DNA of 25,216 nt from CAYNFT01 sp964396535 (GCA_964396535.1 CAYNFT010000022.1:1-25216); one strand, 5' to 3'; positions 7,415-13,617 are shown, counted from the first letter of the stretch. The notes: generated by a model from the letters alone, not told the origin. Made by a program: numbers and translations.

Positions 7415-7511
7415 GGGAGCGGATGAGTCCCGGTGGGCTTCGCGGACTTCAAATCCGTCGGGGGGCATTAGGAGTGTCTTCGGTGGGTTCGACTCCCATG
7501 CGCTCCCGCCA
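7415..7511 (+). tRNA. selC: Selenocysteine tRNA, anticodon UCA
   Basis: A 97-base tRNA with encoded CCA (7509-7511) and discriminator G7508. It has the Sec hallmarks: a 6-bp D-stem (7425-7430/7435-7440) with loop CGGT as in E. coli, anticodon loop CTTCAAA with TCA at 7449-7451, a long variable arm (7459-7481) and T-loop TTCGACT. The acceptor stem has seven perfect pairs (7415-7421/7501-7507). The eighth position is G7422 opposite G7500, so one mismatch lies in the expected 13-bp acceptor/T stack. It decodes UGA together with SelB, whose gene lies beyond the integrated element. The 3' half is the target of that element. Confidence 0.95.
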
Positions 7512-7512
7512 G
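7444..7512 (+). repeat. attL: 69-bp direct repeat within tRNA-Sec
   Basis: Bases 7444-7512 (anticodon stem to one base past CCA) are identical to 12437-12505; flanking bases differ at both ends (C/G at 7443/12436, A/T at 7513/12506). Length and position in a tRNA 3' half are typical for a tyrosine-recombinase attachment site. Confidence 0.95.
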
Positions 7513-7529
7513 AATTACTTAACTTTTGC

Positions 7530-7706
7530 TTAACTTTTCTCATTGCTCTGCCCTCCTTTTGGTTTTCTTTTTCTTTTATAGTCTAAGCTGAGAACTACCC
7601 AGTCGTGCCCTAGTTTTTTACCCTCTATCTGCCCACTTTCAAGTAGCCTTCGGCAATAGCCCTCTGATATTCCTAGCTTTTGTGCTGCCTCTTTAACGCT
7701 AAACAT
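7530..7706 (-). CDS. Excisionase-like HTH protein (MerR/HTH_17 type)
   Basis: A 58-residue protein. The N-terminal segment MFSVKEAAQKLGIS, then SEGYCRRLLESGQIEGKKLG and DWVV, follows the pattern of HTH_17/excisionase DNA-binding domains (helix-turn-helix, then a wing ending in a Trp). The C-terminus is basic (YKRKRKPK). It is the element gene next to attL and reads toward the tRNA. The promoter has consensus boxes with -10 ending only 9 bases before the ATG, so the mRNA is probably leaderless. In the circular form this gene would lie directly upstream of and co-oriented with the integrase gene, about 61 bases away. Function as a recombination directionality factor is inferred from fold, size and place. 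Confidence 0.75.
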   Translation of the reverse strand: MFSVKEAAQKLGISEGYCRRLLESGQIEGKKLGHDWVVLSLDYKRKRKPKGGQSNEKS

Positions 7707-7715
7707 TGTAGTTAT

Positions 7716-7744
7716 ATTATATACGATAACGCACTTAATGTCAA
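7716..7744 (-). promoter_or_regulatory. Consensus sigma70 promoter of the excisionase-like gene
   Basis: Minus strand: TTGACA (7744-7739), a 17-base spacer and TATAAT (7721-7716). Both hexamers are perfect. The start should fall within a few bases of the ATG at 7706. In the integrated state transcription runs toward and possibly through tRNA-Sec in antisense. The opposite side (7745-7850) serves the ATPase gene, with a TATAAT at 7803-7808 but no clear -35. Confidence 0.8.
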
Positions 7745-7850
7745 TAGTCTGGGGGCAAAACGTGGATGTTATTTGACTACCTGCCCCTTCGGCGTAGTAT
7801 CCTATAATAGAAGGACAATAAGCAGAACAATATGAAAGGGAGGTAACGCT

Positions 7851-9122
7851 ATGGATAGTAAGGAAGGGCAGACTTCAAATAGTCAACCTCTGGACGATGC
7901 TCGGAGACAAGCTTACGAAAGGGGAGAGGTTATCTTACTCACTGCGGAAGAGGCAAAGTGGGTCGAGGAGCAGTATGGAGAAGGCAGACCATTCACGCCA
8001 GAGGAGGAAGAGGAACTAGTCCAAGCTCTCAAAAAGGGCACGCTATCTTCATTCTTTGAAGCGGTAGAGAGACACTTTGAGGTTAGGGACAGGATGGGCT
8101 TCACGATTGTCCTTGCTGCTGCGGTAGCCCATCAATTGCTAGGTGAGATGTTGTGGATGCGCATCTATGGAGCTAGTCGGCCAAGAAAGACGGCTTTGCT
8201 AGAAGCAATTGCAAGACATGAGGACTCTACCGAGATGGAAGCTATTACACCAGCCAGTATCAGAGGTGGACTAAAAGGAGGTCATAGGGTGCTAGAACGC
8301 ATCAATGGCAAGCTGGTGATAACAAAAGACCTAGCAACTATCCTGACAGCTAAGAGGGAAGCTCGCAACGAGGTGTTTGGGCTACTACGCAATGTAAAGG
8401 ACGGCAGGCTAACCGCCGACTTTGGCACTGAGGAAGGATATGTATCTCAGCAAGTCAAGTTTGACTGGCTTATAGGGACAACTCCTGTATTCACTCAGTA
8501 TAAGCAAATGGAGGACTTACTAGGGGCTAGATATGTAGACCTTAATTGGCAGACTGGCAATAGGGAAGAAATGGCATTTATGGCTGCCCTCAATAGCCCC
8601 AAAATGCCAGAAATAAGGGATGCCATCGCCAAGGCAGCTTGTGAACTGATTGATAAAGCTAAACTAAGGCAAGAGTTATTCCCGAAAGATTTGTCTGAAG
8701 AAGACATAAGGTTCATTAGCGACTGGGCTGACTTAACTGCTCGGCTAAGAACTCCTGTCGCCAGAGATGCGCAGCATAGGATTAGGTTTCGCCCAGAGCC
8801 TGAGGTGGGGACAGATTTAGCGCAGGCATTTACAAGGATTGCTCAGGGATTAAGATTACTGGACGAGAGCCGTTACGAACCCTACATTGCTAGACTAGCG
8901 CAAGATTCCATCCCCTACTTTAGACGGCAAGTAATAACGGAACTACTAAAAGGCGAAGACAAGGAAACAGGTCTTACGGATACGCTTACTGCTTCAGCAC
9001 GCACCTACGAGTTACAAGACCTTGCGGAGCTTGGAGTCGTCAAAAAGGTAGACAACAAGTGGTGCATCGTTCCTGAGCTAAAGGGCAGAATTAGGGCATT
9101 GGCAAGATACTGGATGTTATAA
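7851..9122 (+). CDS. P-loop (AAA+-like) ATPase of a mobile-element type, altered Walker A
   Basis: 423 residues with strong SD GGGAGGT. After an acidic N-terminus come a Walker A-like GASRPRKT at 107-114, a Walker B-like strand KLVITKD at 154-160, RNEVFGLLRNVKDGRLTADFGT at about 172-193, a sensor-1-like LIGTTP at 208-212 and a possible arginine finger GAR at 225-227. The C-terminal 100 residues look like a winged helix. The pattern recalls ATPases/helicases of phages and integrated plasmids, where it likely acts in replication or DNA handling. The usual Gly before Lys in Walker A is Arg. It is the element's largest gene and probable replication or regulatory core; activity is uncertain. Confidence 0.6.
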   Translation: MDSKEGQTSNSQPLDDARRQAYERGEVILLTAEEAKWVEEQYGEGRPFTPEEEEELVQALKKGTLSSFFEAVERHFEVRDRMGFTIVLAAAVAHQLLGEMLWMRIYGASRPRKTALLEAIARHEDSTEMEAITPASIRGGLKGGHRVLERINGKLVITKDLATILTAKREARNEVFGLLRNVKDGRLTADFGTEEGYVSQQVKFDWLIGTTPVFTQYKQMEDLLGARYVDLNWQTGNREEMAFMAALNSPKMPEIRDAIAKAACELIDKAKLRQELFPKDLSEEDIRFISDWADLTARLRTPVARDAQHRIRFRPEPEVGTDLAQAFTRIAQGLRLLDESRYEPYIARLAQDSIPYFRRQVITELLKGEDKETGLTDTLTASARTYELQDLAELGVVKKVDNKWCIVPELKGRIRALARYWML

Positions 9123-9197
9123 TTTGCTTTTCACGGATTTACCCCCCACATATATATATCTATGTTTATTACTATATGTTAGGTGTAATTGCGAGAA

Positions 9198-9602
9198 ATG
9201 ACGAACAATAAAGATGGCACAAGCCCAGCAGTGACCGCATTCATTTTAGTAGCATTAATAGTCGGAAGTGTTACCGCAGCATTTGTCGGCACTCCTTATG
9301 GAGTCTTTGCAGGCGCCCTTTGTGGAATCTTTTTTGGAACCATAGCAGGCGGAGTGGTAGCAGGAATTATAGAAATGTTTTGGGGTGGGGACAGGCAGAC
9401 CCAATCTAGCTACACTCCTACACTTCCGACAACAGAAGCAAATTATGTAGGAAACAAAAAGACCAGAGTTTTCCATTGCCCCGATTGTTACCAAGCTCAA
9501 CATATTACTTATGAAAACGAAATATGGTTCGAGTCTGTAGCGGATGGCATAACGAGAGGTTATAAACCCTGCAAACTCTGTAATCCTGAATCAGAACAGT
9601 AA
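9198..9602 (+). CDS. Membrane protein with C-terminal Ada-like zinc-binding domain
   Basis: About 134 residues from ATG 9198 (a TTG at 9189 is an alternative; AGGTG at 9181-9185 fits neither start ideally). Two adjoining Gly/Ala-rich transmembrane helices with GxxxG spacing (within about residues 10-60) are followed by a linker. The C-terminal domain has FHCPDC, ENEIWFESVADGI and GYKPCKLCNP, the pattern of the Ada metal-binding domain with His in place of the first Cys (HxxxC...CxxC). In Ada this fold binds zinc and DNA; in other proteins it is an accessory module. The gene is inside the tRNA-Sec element. Function unknown; its location suggests a cytoplasmic zinc domain tethered to the membrane. 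Confidence 0.6.
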   Translation: MTNNKDGTSPAVTAFILVALIVGSVTAAFVGTPYGVFAGALCGIFFGTIAGGVVAGIIEMFWGGDRQTQSSYTPTLPTTEANYVGNKKTRVFHCPDCYQAQHITYENEIWFESVADGITRGYKPCKLCNPESEQ

Positions 9603-9615
9603 CTAAATATTCTGA

Positions 9616-9777
9616 CTATTTATCTCTTACTAAGAGATAAACGGTCTGCAAGCCCACAGCTACTGCAAGCCCAAGGATAACCCAAGCTAAACTAGTTTTG
9701 CCGAGCCAAAATAGCTCATTAACTATCACGATAATGACGATTATGAGAGAAGCCCATAGTAGATATTTCCTGCCCAC
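9616..9777 (-). CDS. Small two-helix membrane protein (53 residues)
   Basis: GTG start at 9777 with AAAGGA just upstream (3-base spacing) and TAG at 9616-9618. The product has a basic start (MGRKYLLW), a hydrophobic helix (SLIIVIIVIV), a short turn with NELFWLGKTS, a second helix (AWVILGLAVAVGL) and a charged end (VRDK). A promoter module at 9812-9864, repeated upstream of the 9899-10438 gene, precedes it. The two-helix topology and the dedicated promoter argue for a real small membrane protein. I recognise no family; holin-like, antitoxin-like or accessory roles cannot be separated from sequence alone. Confidence 0.5.
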   Translation of the reverse strand: MGRKYLLWASLIIVIIVIVNELFWLGKTSLAWVILGLAVAVGLQTVYLLVRDK

Positions 9778-9811
9778 TTATCCTTTGCCCTTTTTTACTG
9801 TGGAAAACACG

Positions 9812-9864
9812 CTTAATTATACCACTGTCGTGCCTGCCTTCATGGGGTTCGTGGGGGGTACTTG
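9812..9864 (-). promoter_or_regulatory. Promoter module copy A (shared with 10467-10520)
   Basis: Minus strand: a 23-base conserved block (9864-9842) that includes TACCCCCCAC, then 16 bases, then a conserved 14-mer with TATAAT (9821-9816). The same two blocks recur at 10520-10467. No good -35 hexamer is present, so the C-rich block may be an activator or repressor site. Confidence 0.6.
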
Positions 9865-9898
9865 TTTGAAAGAGACGAGTCCTGCTGGTTTTTCACAG

Positions 9899-10438
9899 TT
9901 ACTTCAGTTTCGCAGGTTTGAATATTACTGTTTGTACTGTTTGTATCCCCTCCACATGCGCTTTCCATGCCTCTGAGAGAGACATTTTCCCGTAGAGAGA
10001 CTTTTCACCAGATATATAGTGGGCTAGGTTGCAGTACAATTTAGCGTTAGTGTCACCACTAAAAGAAAAAGAACCTCTATAGACAGTATAAGTATAATCT
10101 GACTTAATTGAAAAACTGAAGCTGTTTCCTGCCTGAATTCTGCCCGAATCAACAACACGTTCCTCACTTTCCTTCTTGGCTGTAATTAATAATACCGCCT
10201 CTCCAGATTCTACTACTAGCTTGCCGCTAATGACTTCACCCTTCGCCAGCCTACTGCTAAATCCAATGCCATAGACTCCTTCTAGGTCAGTCTCTTTGAA
10301 GCCATAGACGTATTCATACCAAACCGCAGGGCTGTTGATAAGAGCTATTGCTCCCCCGACTACAAGTAAAAGACCTACTATCAGCAATGCAAGATATAGG
10401 GGTTTAATGTATAAGCGACCAATTCTTAGCTTTCCCAT
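9899..10438 (-). CDS. Membrane-anchored protein with extracytoplasmic beta-rich domain
   Basis: 179 residues: a basic N-terminus, one transmembrane helix at about 14-35 (LYLALLIVGLLLVVGGAIAL), then an exported domain. The region at 65-130 (KGEVISGKLVVESGEAVLLI ... FSFSIKSDYTYTVYRGSFSF) alternates polar and hydrophobic residues in a way that recalls GOLD/emp24-like beta sandwiches. That likeness is weak and is inference. AAGGA lies immediately before the ATG. Transcription probably starts at the repeated module at 10467-10520. It is divergent from the gene at 10586 and belongs to the tRNA-Sec element. Function unknown. Confidence 0.6.
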   Translation of the reverse strand: MGKLRIGRLYIKPLYLALLIVGLLLVVGGAIALINSPAVWYEYVYGFKETDLEGVYGIGFSSRLAKGEVISGKLVVESGEAVLLITAKKESEERVVDSGRIQAGNSFSFSIKSDYTYTVYRGSFSFSGDTNAKLYCNLAHYISGEKSLYGKMSLSEAWKAHVEGIQTVQTVIFKPAKLK

Positions 10439-10466
10439 ATCCTTCCCACCCAGTTAGGCAAACTAG

Positions 10467-10520
10467 CTTAATTATACCACATCGTATCTACGCTTCGATG
10501 GGGTTCGTGGGGGGTACTTG
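10467..10520 (-). promoter_or_regulatory. Promoter module copy B (shared with 9812-9864)
   Basis: The same 23-base C-rich block (10520-10498) and 14-mer with TATAAT (10476-10471) as copy A, separated by 17 rather than 16 unconserved bases. It lies 29 bases before the start of the 9899-10438 gene, which makes that gene and the 53-residue gene a likely co-regulated pair. Confidence 0.6.
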
Positions 10521-10546
10521 ACAACTTAGTTATAAAGAATTAAATT
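10518..10546 (+). promoter_or_regulatory. Divergent promoter for the gene at 10586
   Basis: TTGACA (10518-10523), a 17-base spacer and TAAATT (10541-10546). The -35 overlaps the last bases of the opposite-strand module, so the two directions could compete or share a regulator. Confidence 0.5.
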
Positions 10547-10585
10547 CAAGCTGAACATAAATAACTAGCCATCGAGAGAGCATCG

Positions 10586-11431
10586 ATGCCACGTAAAGTC
10601 AGCAACCTTAATTGGTTTCAACAACACCTCAATGGGACTACCGTATTAGCTATACTACTGGGATTCACAATCATTGGATTTGGGAGTCTGGAAGCACTGG
10701 AAACCGTAGTTGGCGGTCTTGGCTCCTTATTCTTCCGCATCTTTGAAAACACATTTGATAATAGGGAGTTAGTTCACATTCTTGTCGGTCTCGTCGTGTG
10801 TTTGCCCGTATTAGGCTGGACGATTAAGCAGAAAAAAAGGAGTTTGTGGTGGATTCTCATAACTCTCATTCCATTCGGGTGGATTGGGTTTCTTTTCCTT
10901 AGCGATAAAGAATTGAATAAAGCTAAAGAAAGAATGGAACAACTCCAAGCTAAAATAATTGACCTCAACAACTCTCCCCGTTCTGTGAAACATTGGGACA
11001 TGGTAATTAGCGATGCTAAAAGCCTAGGCTTGGAACTACCCTTTAGCAATGCGAAAAGTGCAGTGAAGAAATTGCAGCAGGACATCGATGACTTAGAGAA
11101 GGAATTAAAGGAACTGAGGGAGAAATATCCACAGTTAGTACTAGAAGTAAAGCCCTCGACTAATCGGTGGGGACGGGCACGACAAGCTCTTTGTTGCGTA
11201 GGCATTATTGCTGTGGTAGTGGTAATGGTATTTGCTGCAAATTATGACCTTCCTGTTATTGGAGAGTATTCGGAGTTAGTTTTCCCTGAGGCAACAAGGA
11301 GCGCTGGGCTTTTACGGGTAGAGATAAAAGACTACAGTAATGCCCCCTTGTGGGTAAGAATAGGCTCAGAACACAATCTAATTCCCGCTTATCTCGGTGT
11401 TTTCTTGTTATATGGTGCTCTCAAGAAGTAA
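10586..11431 (+). CDS. Multi-pass membrane protein with central coiled coil
   Basis: 281 residues. Hydrophobic segments lie at about 18-36, 62-80, 87-104 and 200-218, with a weaker one at 264-278. Between the third and fourth is a charged helical region (about 106-181) with heptad-like spacing, including ELNKAKERMEQLQAKI and LQQDIDDLEKELKELREKY, so a cytoplasmic coiled coil is probable. Two cysteines (CC, 203-204) begin the fourth helix. The SD is weak. It converges with the integrase gene (22-base gap). No family recognised. As cargo of a small integrative element it could act in surface exclusion, host modulation or defence; none of these is supported directly. Confidence 0.6.
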   Translation: MPRKVSNLNWFQQHLNGTTVLAILLGFTIIGFGSLEALETVVGGLGSLFFRIFENTFDNRELVHILVGLVVCLPVLGWTIKQKKRSLWWILITLIPFGWIGFLFLSDKELNKAKERMEQLQAKIIDLNNSPRSVKHWDMVISDAKSLGLELPFSNAKSAVKKLQQDIDDLEKELKELREKYPQLVLEVKPSTNRWGRARQALCCVGIIAVVVVMVFAANYDLPVIGEYSELVFPEATRSAGLLRVEIKDYSNAPLWVRIGSEHNLIPAYLGVFLLYGALKK

Positions 11432-11453
11432 CGCTTCAACCTAATTGTGCAGT

Positions 11454-12461
11454 TCAGGACAGCGGTGCCTTATAGAACTTCAAGCTATCCTGAAATGTAA
11501 CAGACCTTGTATATCTCTGCACCATTTCCAGCGATTCCCATCTGCCCAAGTCCTTTATAGTCATGGTATCTACCCCAGCTTTCCTCAATAGACAGGCAAA
11601 GGTTCTCCTGAAGGTATGAGAGTTACAGGGCAAGCCAGTTTTAGCTTTAAGTTGCTTTAACATTTCCTCTATACCCCACTTGTTTATGCCCCATATATTA
11701 CTACCGTTAGGCTGAAACTCGGTCAGCCATGCTTTAAGATGTTGGGCAGACAATTCACCAAATGGTGCATAGGCTTCTTTCCTACCCTTGCCCAGAACTC
11801 GTATAATGCGATTCTGCCAGTCTATATCACTCGGCTTGATATTCGTTAGCTCGGAAAGTCTTAGCCCGCTCTCAGTGAATAGAGCAACGATAGCCTTATC
11901 TCGAAGGTTAGGGCAAGTGTCAATCAGAGTAATAACTTGTTCTACCGTTAGGCTGGGCAGTATCAAGTTGGGGACTTTGGGAGCGTCTACCCAGCTTATT
12001 GGGTTTACCCTATCACTAAAGTTAAACCCAGACCTCGGACTATAAAGCCAGCGATAAAATGCTCTTAATGCCCGAAAATATGCGTGTTTACCACCTTCAG
12101 AACAAGACAGTGAATTCAGGAAAGAATTGACGGCTCCAGAACTTGGGGCAAGCCCTAAGCGTAATACAGCTTTCTTAAGATACCCTTCGTAGAATTCAAG
12201 TGTTCTTTGAGAGAGTCCCTCACGCCTTGACTTCAGGAATAACTGAATAGCTTGGCATGGTTCAAGGTTAGTGTGTCTCTGCCCCTGCCCTTTGAAATCT
12301 TGTAGTGCTTGAAGCAGTTTCCTTGATGGTGGGCACTTACCATGCTTAACCTGAGAAATGTAGGATTTGCTAAAATTACTTAACTCTGCAAGCCTAGTAA
12401 CTGACAGTTTGTTAAGTAGTTTGAATACGTTAGGCGGGACTTCAAATCCGTCGGGGGGCAT
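11454..12461 (-). CDS. Tyrosine recombinase (integrase) with N-terminal Cro/C1-like HTH
   Basis: 335 residues. An HTH at about 18-45 (LSVTRLAELSNFSKSYISQVKHGK) is followed by a SAM-like core-binding domain (about 66-160) and a catalytic domain (165-335). Catalytic residues are R201 (ESGLRLSEL), K225 or K228, H282 and R285 (HTFRRTF), W308 in the H/W position and the nucleophile Y317 (VQRYT); the set is complete. The ATG at 12461 lies inside attR, so the first 8 or 9 codons are tRNA-Sec complement. No SD precedes it and no other usable start is in frame nearby. It should catalyse integration into, and with the excisionase-like protein excision from, tRNA-Sec. Confidence 0.9.
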   Translation of the reverse strand: MPPDGFEVPPNVFKLLNKLSVTRLAELSNFSKSYISQVKHGKCPPSRKLLQALQDFKGQGQRHTNLEPCQAIQLFLKSRREGLSQRTLEFYEGYLKKAVLRLGLAPSSGAVNSFLNSLSCSEGGKHAYFRALRAFYRWLYSPRSGFNFSDRVNPISWVDAPKVPNLILPSLTVEQVITLIDTCPNLRDKAIVALFTESGLRLSELTNIKPSDIDWQNRIIRVLGKGRKEAYAPFGELSAQHLKAWLTEFQPNGSNIWGINKWGIEEMLKQLKAKTGLPCNSHTFRRTFACLLRKAGVDTMTIKDLGRWESLEMVQRYTRSVTFQDSLKFYKAPLS

Positions 12462-12505
12462 TAGGAGTGTCTTCGGTGGGTTCGACTCCCATGCGCTCCC
12501 GCCAG
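12437..12505 (+). repeat. attR: 69-bp direct repeat of the tRNA-Sec 3' half
   Basis: Identical to 7444-7512. It is only a 3' half, so it is not a functional tRNA gene. It overlaps the first 25 bases of the integrase gene. Confidence 0.95.
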
Positions 12506-12568
12506 TATTTTACCGAATTTCTTTTCCGAGTCCCACCGTAACGAACCGCATAATCACCAAACTCTGAG

Positions 12569-12604
12569 GATAGCTTGAAGTTCTACAAAGCACTACTATC
12601 ATAA
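12569..12604 (+). pseudogene. Relic of an integrase 3' end
   Basis: The + strand reads DSLKFYKALLS then TAA. This is nearly the C-terminal DSLKFYKAPLS of the intact integrase (minus strand, 11454-11490), with differences mostly at third codon positions. It begins 65 bases after the CCA of attR and has an in-frame stop shortly upstream, so only the tail survives. It marks an older element of the same family in the opposite orientation. Confidence 0.65.
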
Positions 12605-12756
12605 ACCATCACAGTTTAACGGCCTCGATAGCTCTATAACACACAGTTGTAGGTAAGTTACGCTCTATCTAGGTTTAAACATGCTATTTCCTGCACGTTC
12701 TGTGGAGCTACAATTATGAGTAAACGAACAGGGATTAATATAGGGCATAGTATACA

Positions 12757-13146
12757 CTAAGTACTATGCTCGTCTAACCACTCTGCGATATACACCCCCA
12801 TAAATGGAACCCCTTTGGTGAATGTCGTTCCTTCAGTCAGTGCTATTAAACGGTTATCTATCTCAACTGCTGTGGCCTTGATACAGCGCCAGTTTCCTTC
12901 TGTGTCCTTCACGACACAGTCAGAGATGGCTTCCTGCTCCTCAACAGCCTCCTTAAGAACCAGGTCATCAATAAACCCCTCAGTCCTGGCGACATCCTCT
13001 TCCTTGCGTATCGCAGCCTCTCTACTTCCAAACGGACCTCTTACAACACCCCCATCCCATAGTTCTTCAACGTTCCAGGTGATTTTCCCTTCGCTTTTAA
13101 CTAACCTATAGCCCCTCTCTTTAGACTGACTTTTTTTCTCTTGCAT
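12757..13146 (-). CDS. Hypothetical protein, 129 residues
   Basis: ATG at 13146 is preceded by GGAGG four bases upstream. The product is soluble and acidic, with no signal or membrane segment. It starts with a Lys/Gln/Ser-rich tail, then YRLVKSEGKITWNVEELWDG and GPFGSREAAIRKEEDVART, a pattern that suggests a small alpha/beta domain, and ends in a hydrophobic strand (GVYIAEWLD). I recognise no family. It lies in the scar zone between attR and the third tRNA-Sec fragment, so it is probably cargo of an older insertion. An inverted repeat (12745-12752 / 12762-12769) surrounds the stop and may act as a terminator, although no T-tract follows. Confidence 0.6.
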   Translation of the reverse strand: MQEKKSQSKERGYRLVKSEGKITWNVEELWDGGVVRGPFGSREAAIRKEEDVARTEGFIDDLVLKEAVEEQEAISDCVVKDTEGNWRCIKATAVEIDNRLIALTEGTTFTKGVPFMGVYIAEWLDEHST

Positions 13147-13337
13147 CTATCCTCCCCCCTTGCTTTATTCGATCTATTTAGGCTATTCAAATACTGTGAC
13201 TTACGTTTAATCCTCGACGAAGAGTTAGTCAATACTTAGAATATTTATTGTATAGAGAAATAACCAAGGTAGGTTAAGTTTAAGGATAGCTTGAATCTCT
13301 CTTCTTCAATAAAAGCCGCTGAATCCTAATACAACTA

Positions 13338-13529
13338 TTACGGGAGTCTATCCATATCTGTGCGAGTCTTCATATAGGTTGCATATGGGGCAGCCTCATC
13401 AAGCGACACCCCCATATCAACAAGGCAACCTTCGCAAATTACTTTATTCTTGTACACGTAGACTTTACCTAGATACTCAAAGGCCTTGACTTCCTAGAAC
13501 CCACGGTCACACTTTTCGCATTTGATTAT
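13338..13529 (-). pseudogene. Broken small zinc-ribbon protein gene
   Basis: The minus strand reads IIKCEKCDRGF, then TAG (13496-13494), then EVKAFEYLGKVYVYKNKVIC, EGC and on to TAA (13340-13338). CxxC...CxxC spacing on both sides of the stop indicates one former zinc-ribbon protein of about 62 residues. A GGAGG and a TTGACA-17-TAAATT promoter lie upstream, but the expected start codon is ATA (13529-13527). Two lesions, a lost start and an amber codon, make it a recent pseudogene. The stop is UAG, so selenocysteine does not explain it. Confidence 0.65.
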
Positions 13530-13588
13530 TTTATCGCTGGAACCTCCTTCCCTGTTTTTTTTATCAAATTAATAAACATCGTGGCGTA

Positions 13589-13617
13589 AATTTAGTACTT
13601 ATTGATAAATTTGTCAA
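13589..13617 (-). promoter_or_regulatory. Promoter of the broken zinc-ribbon gene
   Basis: Minus strand: TTGACA (13617-13612), a 17-base spacer and TAAATT (13594-13589), about 60 bases before the former start. Confidence 0.5.

Larger units (their letters stand above)
7513..12505. mobile_element. 4,993-bp integrative element in tRNA-Sec
   Basis: Bounded by 69-bp exact repeats (7444-7512 and 12437-12505). Contents are an excisionase-like gene (-) at the left end, a P-loop ATPase (+), a membrane protein with an Ada-like zinc domain (+), a 53-residue membrane protein (-), a single-pass protein (-), a multi-pass coiled-coil protein (+) and a tyrosine recombinase (-) at the right end. No capsid, portal, relaxase or conjugation genes are visible, so it is a satellite-like or mobilisable element rather than a phage or ICE. 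Insertion leaves a complete tRNA at the left end. It separates selC from selB and selA. Confidence 0.9.

Noticed and set aside
7512..12505. Prophage
   Set aside because: No capsid, terminase, portal, tail or lysis genes can be recognised in 5 kb.
12745..12769. Terminator of the 129-residue gene
   Set aside because: The inverted repeat is clear, but its loop contains the stop codon and no T-tract follows on the minus strand, so it is mentioned only under the gene.
13494..13496. In-frame stop in the zinc-ribbon gene as a selenocysteine codon
   Set aside because: The codon is TAG, not TGA, no SECIS-like hairpin follows, and the start codon is also missing.
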